A stretch of DNA of 64,000 nt from G963662605 sp963667005 (GCA_963667005.1 OY762937.1:2108001-2172000); one strand, 5' to 3'; positions 51,287 through 61,317 are shown, counted from the stretch's first letter. Numbers and translations are program-made. The notes: generated by a model not told the origin, from the letters alone.

Positions 51287-51976
51287 ATGAAAAGAATCAT
51301 TTTCGATATTGAAACAACTCGTTGTAACATGACTGATCTGCAGGAAAGTCAGCAAGAGTTTTTACTTCGTGACGCCGAAAAGGAAATCTACGAACCTCTG
51401 AGGCAGAAAAAGGTGGAAGAAACTGAAAAAAATCTGAGCCTATTTCCATTTACGGCAAAAGTCATTGTGATAGGGTATTATGATGTGCAAACCAATAAGA
51501 CGTATGTCATGTATGAAAATGATATCGAAGAGGAAAAGCACGAAGGGGAATCCGGTATAATTTATAAAGGCATGCCCGAGAAGGATATGCTTGAACATTT
51601 CTGGCAGTACATCGTAAAATTTGATCAGGTCATTACCTTCAACGGAAGAAATTTCGACATCCCATTCTTATTATTGCGTTCTGCAATTCTCGGTGTCAAA
51701 CCGACCCGCAACCTGATGGGGAACAGGTACAATACCGACAATCACCTTGATTTACTGGATGCCCTGTCATTTTTTGGCGTGTTCAAAAAATTCAATCTTG
51801 ATTTCTACTGCCGGTCATTCGGAATAGAGTCGCCGAAGGCTAATGGTATTACCGGAATGGATGTACACGAATTATATGTCGCGGGCAAAATTCATGAAAT
51901 AGCCACCTATTGTGCCGGAGATGTTGAGGCAACCTACAATTTATTCAATGTATGGAATAACTACCTTAATATCTGA
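51287..51976 (+). CDS. Predicted 3'-5' exonuclease, PolB-type (RNase H-like fold)
   Basis: 229 residues of the DNA_pol_B_exo2-like group. DEDDy-type acidic residues are visible: 'IIFDIETTRCN' (Asp, Glu), 'FNGRNFDIPFLLLRS' (Asp) and 'YCAGDVEATYNLF' (Asp with nearby Tyr). 'HLDLLDALSFFG' is also characteristic. Metal-dependent trimming of DNA or RNA is expected; no polymerase is attached. Probably co-transcribed with the aldolase gene and convergent with the LolA-like gene (2-bp gap). Confidence 0.88.
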   Translation: MKRIIFDIETTRCNMTDLQESQQEFLLRDAEKEIYEPLRQKKVEETEKNLSLFPFTAKVIVIGYYDVQTNKTYVMYENDIEEEKHEGESGIIYKGMPEKDMLEHFWQYIVKFDQVITFNGRNFDIPFLLLRSAILGVKPTRNLMGNRYNTDNHLDLLDALSFFGVFKKFNLDFYCRSFGIESPKANGITGMDVHELYVAGKIHEIATYCAGDVEATYNLFNVWNNYLNI

Positions 51977-51978
51977 AT

Positions 51979-52680
51979 CTATTTACCTTTGTTTTTCTCA
52001 TTGAAAATAGAATCATCAACACCGGCATTTATTTTGTAATCGGAGAAGTAGGCATATACTGTGCCGTTCGAGAACTTCTTTCTCTTGCCATTATTTGCAT
52101 CATTATCACTTTTATCTGCAGCCGGATTTTCACCTGATGACATGTCGAAATTATAAATTGCTGTTGATGGCAGCCCGTATTGCGCTGCACTGCTATTATC
52201 ATACTTCAAAAGAATTGTAAACGTACCTTTCAGCTTTGTAACTGATTCGATTTTTCTAATCAAATAATTCTGCTTATCAACCCAAATTGTTGAAAGCACA
52301 ATTTCACTCTTTTCACCTGATGGAATTAGCTTAAGCACGTAACAGGCTGTTTTCTCTATTGATTCATCAGGCTCCTGAATAACAGTGAACTTCTTTTTCA
52401 GAAATGCGGTAGGAGGGAAGGGAAATCCGGTTTTAGGAAAGAATGCCATGCCGTCGGTTTTGATTTTAAATTTTTCCGGATCCTTATAATAAATGGTCGC
52501 TTTTGTGTTGGGTATTTTAAAAGCCTCAATCTTGGGGACAATCTGGACAGTTGCCTGACAATCGTGTACCTTTGATGCATATGCCCGCACTTTATCAAGA
52601 ATGGACTCGGGCTTATCACCTGCGGCTGAAAGCACAACATTACAGAGTATTAGTAATAGTATCACTTTTATAATTTTCAT
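51979..52680 (-). CDS. LolA-like outer-membrane lipoprotein-sorting family protein
   Basis: 233 residues with a signal peptide (about 1-19). 'ILDKVRAYASKVHDCQATVQ', 'TKATIYYKDPEKFKIKTDGM' and 'TIWVDKQNYLIRKIES' follow the LolA/LolB-like half-barrel family. Predicted periplasmic; binds lipid or lipoprotein acyl chains, exact cargo unknown. It overlaps the ABC permease gene by 4 bases and completes a three-gene unit with it and the ATPase. Confidence 0.8.
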   Translation of the reverse strand: MKIIKVILLLILCNVVLSAAGDKPESILDKVRAYASKVHDCQATVQIVPKIEAFKIPNTKATIYYKDPEKFKIKTDGMAFFPKTGFPFPPTAFLKKKFTVIQEPDESIEKTACYVLKLIPSGEKSEIVLSTIWVDKQNYLIRKIESVTKLKGTFTILLKYDNSSAAQYGLPSTAIYNFDMSSGENPAADKSDNDANNGKRKKFSNGTVYAYFSDYKINAGVDDSIFNEKNKGK

Positions 52681-53513
52681 GAGAGAACGTCCTTCCTCCG
52701 GAATATTATCAGAGTAATTCCGGAAAAGAATACTGAATGACCAAGAAGAATAAGCGCTGAGCGCATTAATGCTGAAAAATCTACAACTTCATCAAAACAA
52801 AGGCGCCAATCCGACATATACGTCGTAAATAAATACGGCTTCACTGCTTTGAAGATGCTCGCGTCGAAAGAAGAAATAATCAAAAATACTATGATGACCG
52901 CCATGGTAGATATGATTGGACCTATAGCATTCTCGACCATTGATGAGAAGAAGCATGATAGCGCAGCAACTGTCCCCATGCTGATAAACGCAAAACCGTA
53001 TGCGAATGCAAATCTCCAGAGAATGTCGTTTTTGGCAAGAATGACAACGCCGTCGCGCGCAACAATCAACTCACCGGTACCGAAAACTACAAGTCCGAGC
53101 CCGAGGCTGAGGAGTGCAACAACAATCACCAGCGAAATTGCATAGACCTGCGCAGCTAAGAACTTTGAGACTGCAACTTTTGCTCTTGAATATGGTCTGG
53201 TTAACATCATGCGGTATGTCCCGCCTGTTGCTTCACCCGCAAAAAGATCTGCCGTTACCAGCGTTACAAAGAACGGCAGGTGCACATACAAAATTCCCAA
53301 CACCTGCATGGCAATAAGGTACCCGTTTAAGAAATTTCCTTCAATCAAAAAAATCTGACTGAGCCTTTTCGTCATGAACTCTAAATAATGATCGCCGTCA
53401 ATATAAAGCGCGATGTGAAACAGAATGATCAACCCGGCAAGAGCGGCAACACCGATAAATGTCCGCCACTTGTGCAGGATTTTATACATCTCAATTGAGA
53501 GAAGAGTTATCAT
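52677..53513 (-). CDS. ABC-2 family transporter permease
   Basis: 278 residues with six membrane helices, an NosY/ABC-2-like permease ('IEMYKILHKWRTFIGVAALA', 'DLFAGEATGGTYRMMLTRPY', 'RAKVAVSKFLAAQVYAI'). It overlaps the ATPase gene by 4 bases and the LolA-like gene by 4 bases, so all three are translationally coupled. Substrate unknown. Confidence 0.9.
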   Translation of the reverse strand: MITLLSIEMYKILHKWRTFIGVAALAGLIILFHIALYIDGDHYLEFMTKRLSQIFLIEGNFLNGYLIAMQVLGILYVHLPFFVTLVTADLFAGEATGGTYRMMLTRPYSRAKVAVSKFLAAQVYAISLVIVVALLSLGLGLVVFGTGELIVARDGVVILAKNDILWRFAFAYGFAFISMGTVAALSCFFSSMVENAIGPIISTMAVIIVFLIISSFDASIFKAVKPYLFTTYMSDWRLCFDEVVDFSALMRSALILLGHSVFFSGITLIIFRRKDVLS

Positions 53514-54472
53514 TTTACCTCCGATTCTGTTATGCGGAGGAAAAAATCTTCAAGCGAGTGTTTGGGTACAAGAGCGCTTACGGCAATTCCGGCATTTACC
53601 AAAAGCGTATTCAGATCAGCAATATCCTTTTTATCGTATTGGAGTATTATGGTGTTACCTGTGACTGATTGGATGGCGCTTGCAATTCCTTTATCAGATA
53701 GAATTGCTTTGGTTTTTTCAACGTCATTAACTTCCAGAGTTACTTGCATATTGTTGGTATCAAGGAGTTCGCGTACCGTTCCCTCAATCACTTTATTCCC
53801 TTTGTTTATGATGATCATGCGTGTCGCAACTAACTCAACTTCATAGAGAATATGTGAGGAGAGGAGAATCGTTTTCTGCTTCTCCTGACTCAGATAGGAG
53901 ATAAGTTCACGAATCTCTTTCATTCCTTGCGGATCAAGTCCTGTTGTAGGTTCATCAAGTATAATAAGCTCGGGGTCATGCAGAAGCGCTTGAGCGATTC
54001 CTAACCTTTGCTTCATTCCGAACGAGTACGTTTTAACCTTGCTGTTCCATCGGCTGCTTAAGCCAACAAGCTCAAGCAATTCCATGATCCTGGCTTTAGA
54101 AGTGTCGCACCCGGACATCCTTCCGAAAATTTCAAGGTTTTTATATGCGCTTAAGTAGGTGTAAAAGTCCGGCTTTTCAATGATGCCGCCGATTCTTCTT
54201 AGTATCTCACTTCTGTGTGTCCGCAGATTTTTACCGAAGATGAAAATTTCTCCTTCGGTGGGACGGATGAGAGACAGCATCATGCGTATAGTAGTGCTTT
54301 TTCCGGCTCCGTTTGGTCCCAAAAATCCGAATACGTCACCACGCTGTACATTGAGATCTAAACGATCAACAGCATTCACGCCTTTGAATTTTTTCGAGAG
54401 GCCTTTCAGCTCTATGACATTCTCGCTCACTATTTTATCCAATCTGGTATTTTCGAGCTCTATTAGTGCCAA
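53510..54472 (-). CDS. ABC transporter ATP-binding protein
   Basis: 320 residues. Walker A 'GPNGAGKSTTIRMML', a signature-like 'TYSFGMKQRLGIAQALLHDP', Walker B 'LIILDEPTTGLDPQG' and switch His in 'ILLSSHILYEVE'. The signature reads YSFGM rather than LSGGQ, a variant common in this subfamily (CcmA/NatA-like). C-terminal ~90 residues are an accessory domain. First gene of the minus-strand operon, divergent from metG by 77 bp. Confidence 0.92.
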   Translation of the reverse strand: MALIELENTRLDKIVSENVIELKGLSKKFKGVNAVDRLDLNVQRGDVFGFLGPNGAGKSTTIRMMLSLIRPTEGEIFIFGKNLRTHRSEILRRIGGIIEKPDFYTYLSAYKNLEIFGRMSGCDTSKARIMELLELVGLSSRWNSKVKTYSFGMKQRLGIAQALLHDPELIILDEPTTGLDPQGMKEIRELISYLSQEKQKTILLSSHILYEVELVATRMIIINKGNKVIEGTVRELLDTNNMQVTLEVNDVEKTKAILSDKGIASAIQSVTGNTIILQYDKKDIADLNTLLVNAGIAVSALVPKHSLEDFFLRITESEVK

Positions 54473-54549
54473 ATAGGGGGTAAATTAATAGAGTTGCTGA
54501 AAATTTGATTATATTTTACATTGAAAAGTAATAATTTCTGGATAAAACA

Positions 54550-56592
54550 TTGAAAAAAGAAAAAATACTGGTAACGGCAGCTTTGCCTTACGCTAACGGT
54601 AGAATACACCTTGGACATTTGGCGGGAGCTTACCTTCCGGCAGATATTTTTGTCCGTTACCACCGGTTAAATGAAAGTGACGTTATCTTCGTCGGAGGAT
54701 CAGACGAGCACGGAGTAGCCATTACTATTGCTGCTGATAAAGCCGGAGTCACACCTAAAGATATCATAGATAAATACCATAACGATAATAAAGCGGCCTT
54801 TGACAAATTCGGTATGAGTTTCGATATGTATTCGAGAACAAGCATTCCGCTGCATCACGAAACATCAAAAGAATTCTTCCTCGAGTTTTATAAAAGAGGC
54901 ATTCTCAATACTAAAAGTTCGATGCAGTTTTATGACGACAAGGCCGGCATGTTTCTGCCTGACCGTTATGTAGAAGGTACATGCCCGAAGTGCGGCAACG
55001 AAGCTGCCCGGAGCGACGAATGTGAAAATTGCGGGTCACTGTATGAGCCGTCCGAATTGAAAAATCCGGTTAGTAAAGTATCGGGAACAACACCGGTACT
55101 GAAGGAAACAACTCACTGGTTTTTCCCGTTAGGCGAGTATCAGGACCGCCTGAAAGAATATGTAAAAACACACGACGAACAATTTGACTGGAAAGACAAC
55201 GTTCTCCAATACTGCAAAGGCTGGTTCCACGACGGTTTGACTGACAGAGCGATCACCCGAGATTTGGATTGGGGTGTTCAGGTTCCGTTGGATGAAGCCA
55301 AGGGAAAAGTACTGTATGTCTGGTTTGACGCGGTGCTTGGATATATCTCAGCAACGAAAGAACTATCTGAGAAACTTGGCGATCCGGATCTGTGGAAAAA
55401 GTACTGGCTGGATGAAAAGACCCGTTACGTACCGTTTATTGGAAAAGATAACGTCGTATTTCACTGCATCGTATTCCCGGCTATGCTCATGGCTTGGAAC
55501 GACGGGAAGAAAAGCCAATACGTTTTACCGGAAAATGTACCTGCTAACGAATTTTTGAATTTTGAAGGAAAGAAATTTTCCAAGAGCCGCAACTGGGGCA
55601 TTGACGTTCTGGATTTCCTTGATAAGTTCAGTGCTGATTCTCTCCGTTATGCACTTGCTTTCAATCTGCCCGAACTTCGTGATGCGGATTTTTATTGGAA
55701 AGAATTTCAGGCAAGATACAATAACGAATTAGCCGACATCCTCGGCAATTTCATCAACAGGACAATGACGTTCGTCTTCAAACATTTTGAAGGTAAAGTC
55801 CCTCCGTTATATGAACTTTCCGAACGGGATAGCGAATTGTTGAATCTCCTGGAGACCTATCCGGAAAAAGTTGGCGCACTATATAACAAGTACAAGATCA
55901 AAGACGGCCTTGCCGAGACAATGAATCTCGCCAGAGCCGCGAATAAATATTTTAACGATTCCGAACCATGGAAATCGGTCAAGAGTGACAAGGAACAGTG
56001 TTCTACAACGTTGAATATCTGCTTGCAGACAATATTCACGCTTGCGGAATTGTTCTCACCGGTTATTCCTTTTACTTCAGAAAAAATATTCTCGATTCTG
56101 GGCGCTAAACCGGTCGCATGGAAGAATGCGGGTAAGTACAATCTGCAGGAAGGCCATGTCTTAAATCAACCGGAAATTCTTTTCCGTAAGATTGAAGATG
56201 AAGTTATAGATGCACTCGTCAACGGATTACCTAAAGATGAAGCAGAACAGCCGAAAGCAGAGCAGGAACTCATTTCGATTGATGATTTCAAGAAAGTTGC
56301 AATCGTTGTTGGCGAGATAGTTGAAGCAGAAGCAGTTCCGAAGAGCGATAAGCTATTGAAACTTCAGGTTGCCGATGGTTCAAGAAAACGCCAGATCATT
56401 GCAGGAATGGCAAAGCATTATAAGCCCGAAGAGTTGAAGGGTAAAAAAGTACTCTTTGCAGGGAATTTGAAACCTGCTAAACTCATGGGACTTGATTCCG
56501 AAGGAATGATTCTTGCCCTTGAAAGTGCAGACGGCAAACTCAAGGTGATTGAGGTGCCCGCTGATATTAAAACAGGTTCAAAAGCCAGATAG
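54550..56592 (+). CDS. metG: Methionyl-tRNA synthetase
   Basis: 680 residues. The HIGH motif is in 'AALPYANGRIHLGHLAGAYL', the zinc knuckle in 'CPKCGNEAARSDECENCG', and the KMSKS equivalent is 'KKFSKSRNWG'. A C-terminal tRNA-binding (EMAP/Arc1p) domain spans about 575-680 ('VAIVVGEIVEAEAVPKSDKL'). The start is TTG: an in-frame stop lies at 54532-54534 and no ATG or GTG lies between. Charges initiator and elongator tRNA-Met. The DUF4159 gene begins 11 bp later. Confidence 0.96.
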   Translation: MKKEKILVTAALPYANGRIHLGHLAGAYLPADIFVRYHRLNESDVIFVGGSDEHGVAITIAADKAGVTPKDIIDKYHNDNKAAFDKFGMSFDMYSRTSIPLHHETSKEFFLEFYKRGILNTKSSMQFYDDKAGMFLPDRYVEGTCPKCGNEAARSDECENCGSLYEPSELKNPVSKVSGTTPVLKETTHWFFPLGEYQDRLKEYVKTHDEQFDWKDNVLQYCKGWFHDGLTDRAITRDLDWGVQVPLDEAKGKVLYVWFDAVLGYISATKELSEKLGDPDLWKKYWLDEKTRYVPFIGKDNVVFHCIVFPAMLMAWNDGKKSQYVLPENVPANEFLNFEGKKFSKSRNWGIDVLDFLDKFSADSLRYALAFNLPELRDADFYWKEFQARYNNELADILGNFINRTMTFVFKHFEGKVPPLYELSERDSELLNLLETYPEKVGALYNKYKIKDGLAETMNLARAANKYFNDSEPWKSVKSDKEQCSTTLNICLQTIFTLAELFSPVIPFTSEKIFSILGAKPVAWKNAGKYNLQEGHVLNQPEILFRKIEDEVIDALVNGLPKDEAEQPKAEQELISIDDFKKVAIVVGEIVEAEAVPKSDKLLKLQVADGSRKRQIIAGMAKHYKPEELKGKKVLFAGNLKPAKLMGLDSEGMILALESADGKLKVIEVPADIKTGSKAR

Positions 56593-56603
56593 AGGTCGTA
56601 CTG

Positions 56604-57269
56604 TTGCGTTTCAGTAAGTTCACCGGTATTTTATTTTTCGTATTGCTGGTCTTAACAATCAGCGCTCCGGCGCAGAATGTCTTTCAGATTGCAAGATTGA
56701 AATACTCAGGCGGAGGGGATTGGTACAATGATCCCTCCGCTGAGGTTAATTTGCTGAATTACATCAAACAGAACACTAATCTTGTCGTTAAGCCTGAGTA
56801 TAAATTTGTAGATATCGCCAGCGACGAAATTTTCTCGTATCCATTTTTATTTATGACGGGACATGGGAATGTCGTTTTCTCAAACGCCGAGGCTGAACGC
56901 CTGAGAAAATATCTTGAAGCAGGCGGTTTTCTTTATATTGACGATGATTACGGACTTGATAAAGCAATGCGCAGGGAAATGAAAAAAGTTTTTCCCGGCA
57001 ATGACTTCGTCGAGCTGCCGTTCAGTCATCCGATGTATCATATCTTTTTTAACTTTTCTTATGGTCCACCCAAAACTCACGAGCATGACAATAAACCGCC
57101 TCAGGGATTCGGTATTTTTATCAATAATCGCTTAGCAGTGTATTATACATACGAGTCAAATCCAAGTGACGGCTGGGTTGACCCCGAAGTATATCATGAC
57201 CCCGAAGCAAAAAGAATTGAAGCTCTTCGTTTCGGCACCAATCTTGTTCTGTACGCACTAAGTCAATAA
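56604..57269 (+). CDS. DUF4159 domain protein, secreted
   Basis: 221 residues, TTG start, with a signal peptide ('TGILFFVLLVLTISAPAQ'). DUF4159 features: 'FLFMTGHGNVVFSNAEAERL', 'YLEAGGFLYIDDDYG' and 'LPFSHPMYHIFFNF', a flavodoxin/GATase-like fold without clear catalytic residues. In Bacteroidota such genes lie beside DUF4175 and BatA/vWA genes in envelope-stress-type clusters. 10 bp before the DUF4175 gene. Confidence 0.88.
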   Translation: MRFSKFTGILFFVLLVLTISAPAQNVFQIARLKYSGGGDWYNDPSAEVNLLNYIKQNTNLVVKPEYKFVDIASDEIFSYPFLFMTGHGNVVFSNAEAERLRKYLEAGGFLYIDDDYGLDKAMRREMKKVFPGNDFVELPFSHPMYHIFFNFSYGPPKTHEHDNKPPQGFGIFINNRLAVYYTYESNPSDGWVDPEVYHDPEAKRIEALRFGTNLVLYALSQ

Positions 57270-57279
57270 AGCGGGGCGT

Positions 57280-60200
57280 ATGAACACTGAACTTTCCCGG
57301 ACGCTGGAAAAACTTAAAAAGTTTATCAGGGCTGAATTTCTCGAACGTGCTCTGCGCGGTGGTCAGTTCTTCGCCATGCAATCAGCATTGTTGTTCCTCT
57401 TTATTGTACTTCTGGAAACTCTATTCCGTTATCATGCATCCGTCAGGACTGTTTTGTTTTTCATATGGACAGCAGCTTCTTTAGCTTCATGTATTTTTTA
57501 TGTCCTTTACCCCCTAATCTTACGATTTAAGAATTTCTCATTTACACAATACCTAGCCGCGGCTGAAAAGATTGGCGAAGGCTATTCAAGTGTTAAAGAT
57601 GAACTCCGCAATGCACTTGAATTAGCTTCACAGGACAAGGAAAAGAATACTTCGGGTGCCTTTGTCGAAGCAGCTTTTCACAGGGTATATGGCAAAATCA
57701 AGGACTCCGATTTTGCTGCTTTGGTGAGTTTCAAAAAGTGTGTAAAGATGCTGCGCTTTACAATTCCGGTTGCATTGGGAATATTACTGCTGGTCGTTCT
57801 GGTGCCTGCGCTTAAAGCATCCACGGAACGTGTATTATTATTTACACATGAATTTGTTCCGCCTGCAAAATATACGATCAATATTTCTCCGGGCAATACG
57901 AAGGCATTAAAGGGCAGCGATGTTATAATCAACGCTGTTGTACTTGGCGGTGATCCGAAGGTTATTAATCTGTTTATTAAAGATAAAGAGCATGACAAAG
58001 AAGAGCAGCACACCATTGAACGCGATTCTCTTCTGAATTTTCGCTTCGTGCTACGTGGTGTCAGGACTGATGCAGAATATTGGTGCTCGCTTGAGGATGT
58101 AGTTTCGGAGAGATACAAAATCACCGTGGTGAACAATCCTGCGATTCAGGAACTGACATTAAAAGTCAGGCCGCCTGCATATTCCGGCTTGCAGCCATCC
58201 GAACAAAAAGACAACGGTAATGTGACATGCTTATATGGAAGCAGTATAGATTTTAAAATTGCTGCATCAAAACCACTCAAAGAGGCTAACCTTGTTATTG
58301 GTGACTCGCAGTATGTGAAATTGCACTGTGTTGATAACTTCGCATCAGGCACTCTCATTGCTAAAGGTGAGATGCAGTATAAGGTGGTAATTAAGGATTT
58401 TGACGGCAGTCCAAATCTTTCTCCCGTCGTATACGATATTAAAACATTCGGTGACGGGGCTCCGTCAATCGAACTGATCGCACCGGATCAGAATACTACT
58501 TTAACGACAGAGCAGCGCTTGCCGGTCACTGTGAAAATAGCGGATGATTATGGTTTTAAGTCACTGAAATTGTATCATCGTCTGAGTGCTTCCCGGTATG
58601 AGAAACCTCAGGAGACGTATCAATCCGTCAACATTCCGCTTGATCTCTCGAAGAAAGAACAGACCGTTGATTATATCTGGAATCTTTCTCCGCTTTCTCT
58701 TTCAACGGACGAGGTGGTTTCGTATTACATCGAGGTTGAAGATAATGATGCAGTGTCCGGTTTCAAAAAAGCACGGACGATTGAGTGTACAATTCGAATA
58801 CCTTCGGTTACCGAATTGTTCAAAGAAAATGAGAAAGTTCAGGAGCGCTCCGAAGACGAATTAGCGAAAACTCTTCAGGAAGCTCAGGAACTGAAAAAGG
58901 ACATGGAAAAGATCTCCCGTGAAATGAAGAAAGACAGTAAAGAAATTTCCTGGGAAGAGAAAGAAAAGATTCAATCGGCCGCGAAAAAATTCAGCGACCT
59001 TCAGCAAAAGATGGAGAAGATCCGGCAGGATATCAAAGAGGCTACTAACAAGCTTGAGCAGAACAATCTGCTTTCCAAAGAGACCATGCAGAAATATAAT
59101 GAGCTGCAAAAGCTGATGAATGAGCTTACTTCCGAAGAGATGAAAAAGATGATGGAGAAGCTCCAGCAGGCTATGCAGTCGCTCGACAGGAAACAGGCTC
59201 AGCAGAACCTGCAGAACATGAAGATTGACGAAGAAGCATTCCAGAAAAGCATTGACCGGACAATAAATCTGCTGAAACGGATACAGATTGAACAGAAGGT
59301 TGACGAATTAGTTAAGAAAGCCGAACAGTTAGAAAAAGAACAAAGTGAAATTGCTCAAAAGACAGAAAAAGAATTAGGAAAGAATTCCGAGAGTCAAAAC
59401 GAACTTTCGAAACAACAGAAGAATGTTGATAAGGAGCTGAAGGATTTCCAGAAAAATCTTGACGATCTCAAAAACAAAATGCAGGAATTCAAAGACCTGC
59501 CTTCGGATGAAGCTGAGAAACTTCAACAGGAGTTCGATAAGCAGAATAATGATGAGCTGTCTAAAGAGGCTCAAGAATCCATGAAGCAAATGCAAAAGCA
59601 ATCTGCGACTCAGAAGCAGAATAAGATTTCGCAGAACATGAAGAAGATGAAGAGCGGGTTGCAGCAGCTTCAGTCATCTCTCATGCAAAAACAGCAGATG
59701 CAGGTTTTTATGGATATGACCAAGTTGTTGCAGGGACTCGTTAACGTATCCAAACAGCAGGAAGAGTTAAAAGACCAGTCGAAAAAGGGCGAAAGGGAAA
59801 TGTCTTTTGGTGAGAATGCCAGAAGGCAGGAAAACCTGAAAAAGACACTGGAAAATCTTTTACAGCAGATGAGTGCCCTTGCACAAAAAACATTTGCCAT
59901 TTCTCCCGAGATGGGGCAGGCACTTGGAAACGCGCATATGAGGATGGATGCGGCAGAGAATGCACTACAGGGTAAATCAGGCTCGCAGGCAAGCCAGAAT
60001 CAGACCGAGGCAATGAAATCCATTAATGAAGCTGCACTAATGATGAAGCAGTCAATGGACAGTATGATGCAGCAGGGCGGCGAAGGCGGCAGCGGCATGA
60101 TGTCTCTGATGCAGCAGATGAACAAACTTGCCGGTATGCAAATGAGTCTGAACAACATGACGCAGCAATTACAGCAAGGCAATAACGGTCAGCTTTCACA

Positions 60201-60651
60201 ACAGCAGATGGCACAGATGCAAAGATTGGCTCAACAGCAGGATATCATCCGTAAATCACTTGAGCAGTTAAATAATGAAGCCCGCTCGTCCGGTAACTCA
60301 AAGAAAATTCCTGCAAACCTCGACCAGGTATTGAAACAGATGGATGAAGTTATCTCTGACATGAAAACGGAAAAGCTGAACGATAATCTTATCCAGAAAC
60401 AGGAAAAGATTCTATCAAAACTTCTTGATGCCCAGCGTTCAATCAATGAGCGGGACATGGATAAAGAAAGAGAATCCTTTACCGGTAAAAACGTGAACCG
60501 TACATCTCCACAGGACTTAAAAGCTTCGGAAAAGAAGCAGGATAAGTTGAGAGATCAGATCAATAATCTTTCTAAAGAGGGATATCTGAAGGATTACGAA
60601 GAACTTATTAGAAAATATTTCGAATCATTGCAAAAATCCGGCTCAAATTAG
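57280..60651 (+). CDS. DUF4175 family membrane protein with long coiled-coil region
   Basis: 1123 residues. Membrane helices at about 28-50, 55-80 and 160-180 in the N-terminal DUF4175 part ('ALRGGQFFAMQSALLFLFIV'), then Ig-like beta domains (about 195-510). From about 515 to 1100 the chain is an unbroken Gln/Lys/Glu/Met-rich coiled coil ('LQKLMNELTSEEMKKMMEKL', 'QQMAQMQRLAQQQDIIRKSL'). Family function unknown; cell-envelope organisation is a reasonable guess. Several long opposite-strand frames in this region are by-products of its composition. Confidence 0.88.
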   Translation: MNTELSRTLEKLKKFIRAEFLERALRGGQFFAMQSALLFLFIVLLETLFRYHASVRTVLFFIWTAASLASCIFYVLYPLILRFKNFSFTQYLAAAEKIGEGYSSVKDELRNALELASQDKEKNTSGAFVEAAFHRVYGKIKDSDFAALVSFKKCVKMLRFTIPVALGILLLVVLVPALKASTERVLLFTHEFVPPAKYTINISPGNTKALKGSDVIINAVVLGGDPKVINLFIKDKEHDKEEQHTIERDSLLNFRFVLRGVRTDAEYWCSLEDVVSERYKITVVNNPAIQELTLKVRPPAYSGLQPSEQKDNGNVTCLYGSSIDFKIAASKPLKEANLVIGDSQYVKLHCVDNFASGTLIAKGEMQYKVVIKDFDGSPNLSPVVYDIKTFGDGAPSIELIAPDQNTTLTTEQRLPVTVKIADDYGFKSLKLYHRLSASRYEKPQETYQSVNIPLDLSKKEQTVDYIWNLSPLSLSTDEVVSYYIEVEDNDAVSGFKKARTIECTIRIPSVTELFKENEKVQERSEDELAKTLQEAQELKKDMEKISREMKKDSKEISWEEKEKIQSAAKKFSDLQQKMEKIRQDIKEATNKLEQNNLLSKETMQKYNELQKLMNELTSEEMKKMMEKLQQAMQSLDRKQAQQNLQNMKIDEEAFQKSIDRTINLLKRIQIEQKVDELVKKAEQLEKEQSEIAQKTEKELGKNSESQNELSKQQKNVDKELKDFQKNLDDLKNKMQEFKDLPSDEAEKLQQEFDKQNNDELSKEAQESMKQMQKQSATQKQNKISQNMKKMKSGLQQLQSSLMQKQQMQVFMDMTKLLQGLVNVSKQQEELKDQSKKGEREMSFGENARRQENLKKTLENLLQQMSALAQKTFAISPEMGQALGNAHMRMDAAENALQGKSGSQASQNQTEAMKSINEAALMMKQSMDSMMQQGGEGGSGMMSLMQQMNKLAGMQMSLNNMTQQLQQGNNGQLSQQQMAQMQRLAQQQDIIRKSLEQLNNEARSSGNSKKIPANLDQVLKQMDEVISDMKTEKLNDNLIQKQEKILSKLLDAQRSINERDMDKERESFTGKNVNRTSPQDLKASEKKQDKLRDQINNLSKEGYLKDYEELIRKYFESLQKSGSN

Positions 60652-60693
60652 TCCGGGTATAAATTTTTATAAACCGTTAGTAAGGAAAAACAC

Positions 60694-61314
60694 ATGAAAA
60701 AAGCGGGCGTAGTACTATCAGGAATTCTTATCGCTTTAATGGCGGTGACATTTGTTCAATGCAGTCTCATTCAGACATTTATCAATTTGAGCAGAGTCAA
60801 ATTTAAACTGCAGGGTGTTGAAAACGTTTACGTGGGAAATGTTTCTGTCATGAACAAAACCAGGCTCTCGGATTTCAGTCCCTTGGATGCATTGCAGTTA
60901 ACCGCTTCCGTGTTAAAAGGTACTTTGCCTGTTACCTTTGTTCTTAACGTAAACGCAGTTAATCCGAATGCAGCTAACGGCAAATCATCTGCTCCTAGTG
61001 CAACAATTACCTCGTTCCCATGGCGCTTAGTGGTTGATAACAAAGAAGTACTGACGGGGAATATCTCTCAGCCGGTTACGATTCCCGGAAACGGCCAACA
61101 AGCGAACATTCCTATTCAGATTGGTTTTGATCTGATGAAGACCTTCAAGGATAAAAATTATGAAGGGCTCATGGATCTCGTTCTCCGTGCAACCGGAAGA
61201 TCAACAGGCTCAACGAGTCTTGAATTATACGCCAGTCCTACCGTCCGTACCGAAATCGGCAACATCGGCTACCCGGGCGAAATCAAAATTATCAGTAAAG
61301 AATGGACTAACTAA
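60694..61314 (+). CDS. LEA type 2 family lipoprotein
   Basis: 206 residues. Signal peptide with lipobox-like 'TFVQC' (Cys23). The WHy/LEA2-type beta sandwich is suggested by 'RVKFKLQGVENVYVGNVSV', 'TFVLNVNAVNPNAA' and 'FPWRLVVDNKEVLTGNIS'. Such proteins are predicted envelope lipoproteins with no settled function. 42 bp after DUF4175 and probably in the same unit; convergent with the esterase gene with 3 bp between stops. Confidence 0.82.
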   Translation: MKKAGVVLSGILIALMAVTFVQCSLIQTFINLSRVKFKLQGVENVYVGNVSVMNKTRLSDFSPLDALQLTASVLKGTLPVTFVLNVNAVNPNAANGKSSAPSATITSFPWRLVVDNKEVLTGNISQPVTIPGNGQQANIPIQIGFDLMKTFKDKNYEGLMDLVLRATGRSTGSTSLELYASPTVRTEIGNIGYPGEIKIISKEWTN

Positions 61315-61317
61315 ATC

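Noticed and set aside
57678..58136. 152-codon frame opposite the DUF4175 gene
   Set aside because: Composition by-product (Ser/Thr-rich complement of Glu/Lys codons); no start context or domain.
60000..60250. Apparent repetitive DNA
   Set aside because: Repetition comes from Gln/Met codons of the coiled coil, not from a DNA repeat.
58861..60458. Several Phe/Leu-rich frames on the minus strand that look like membrane proteins
   Set aside because: They are the reverse translation of the Gln/Lys/Glu coiled coil of DUF4175.
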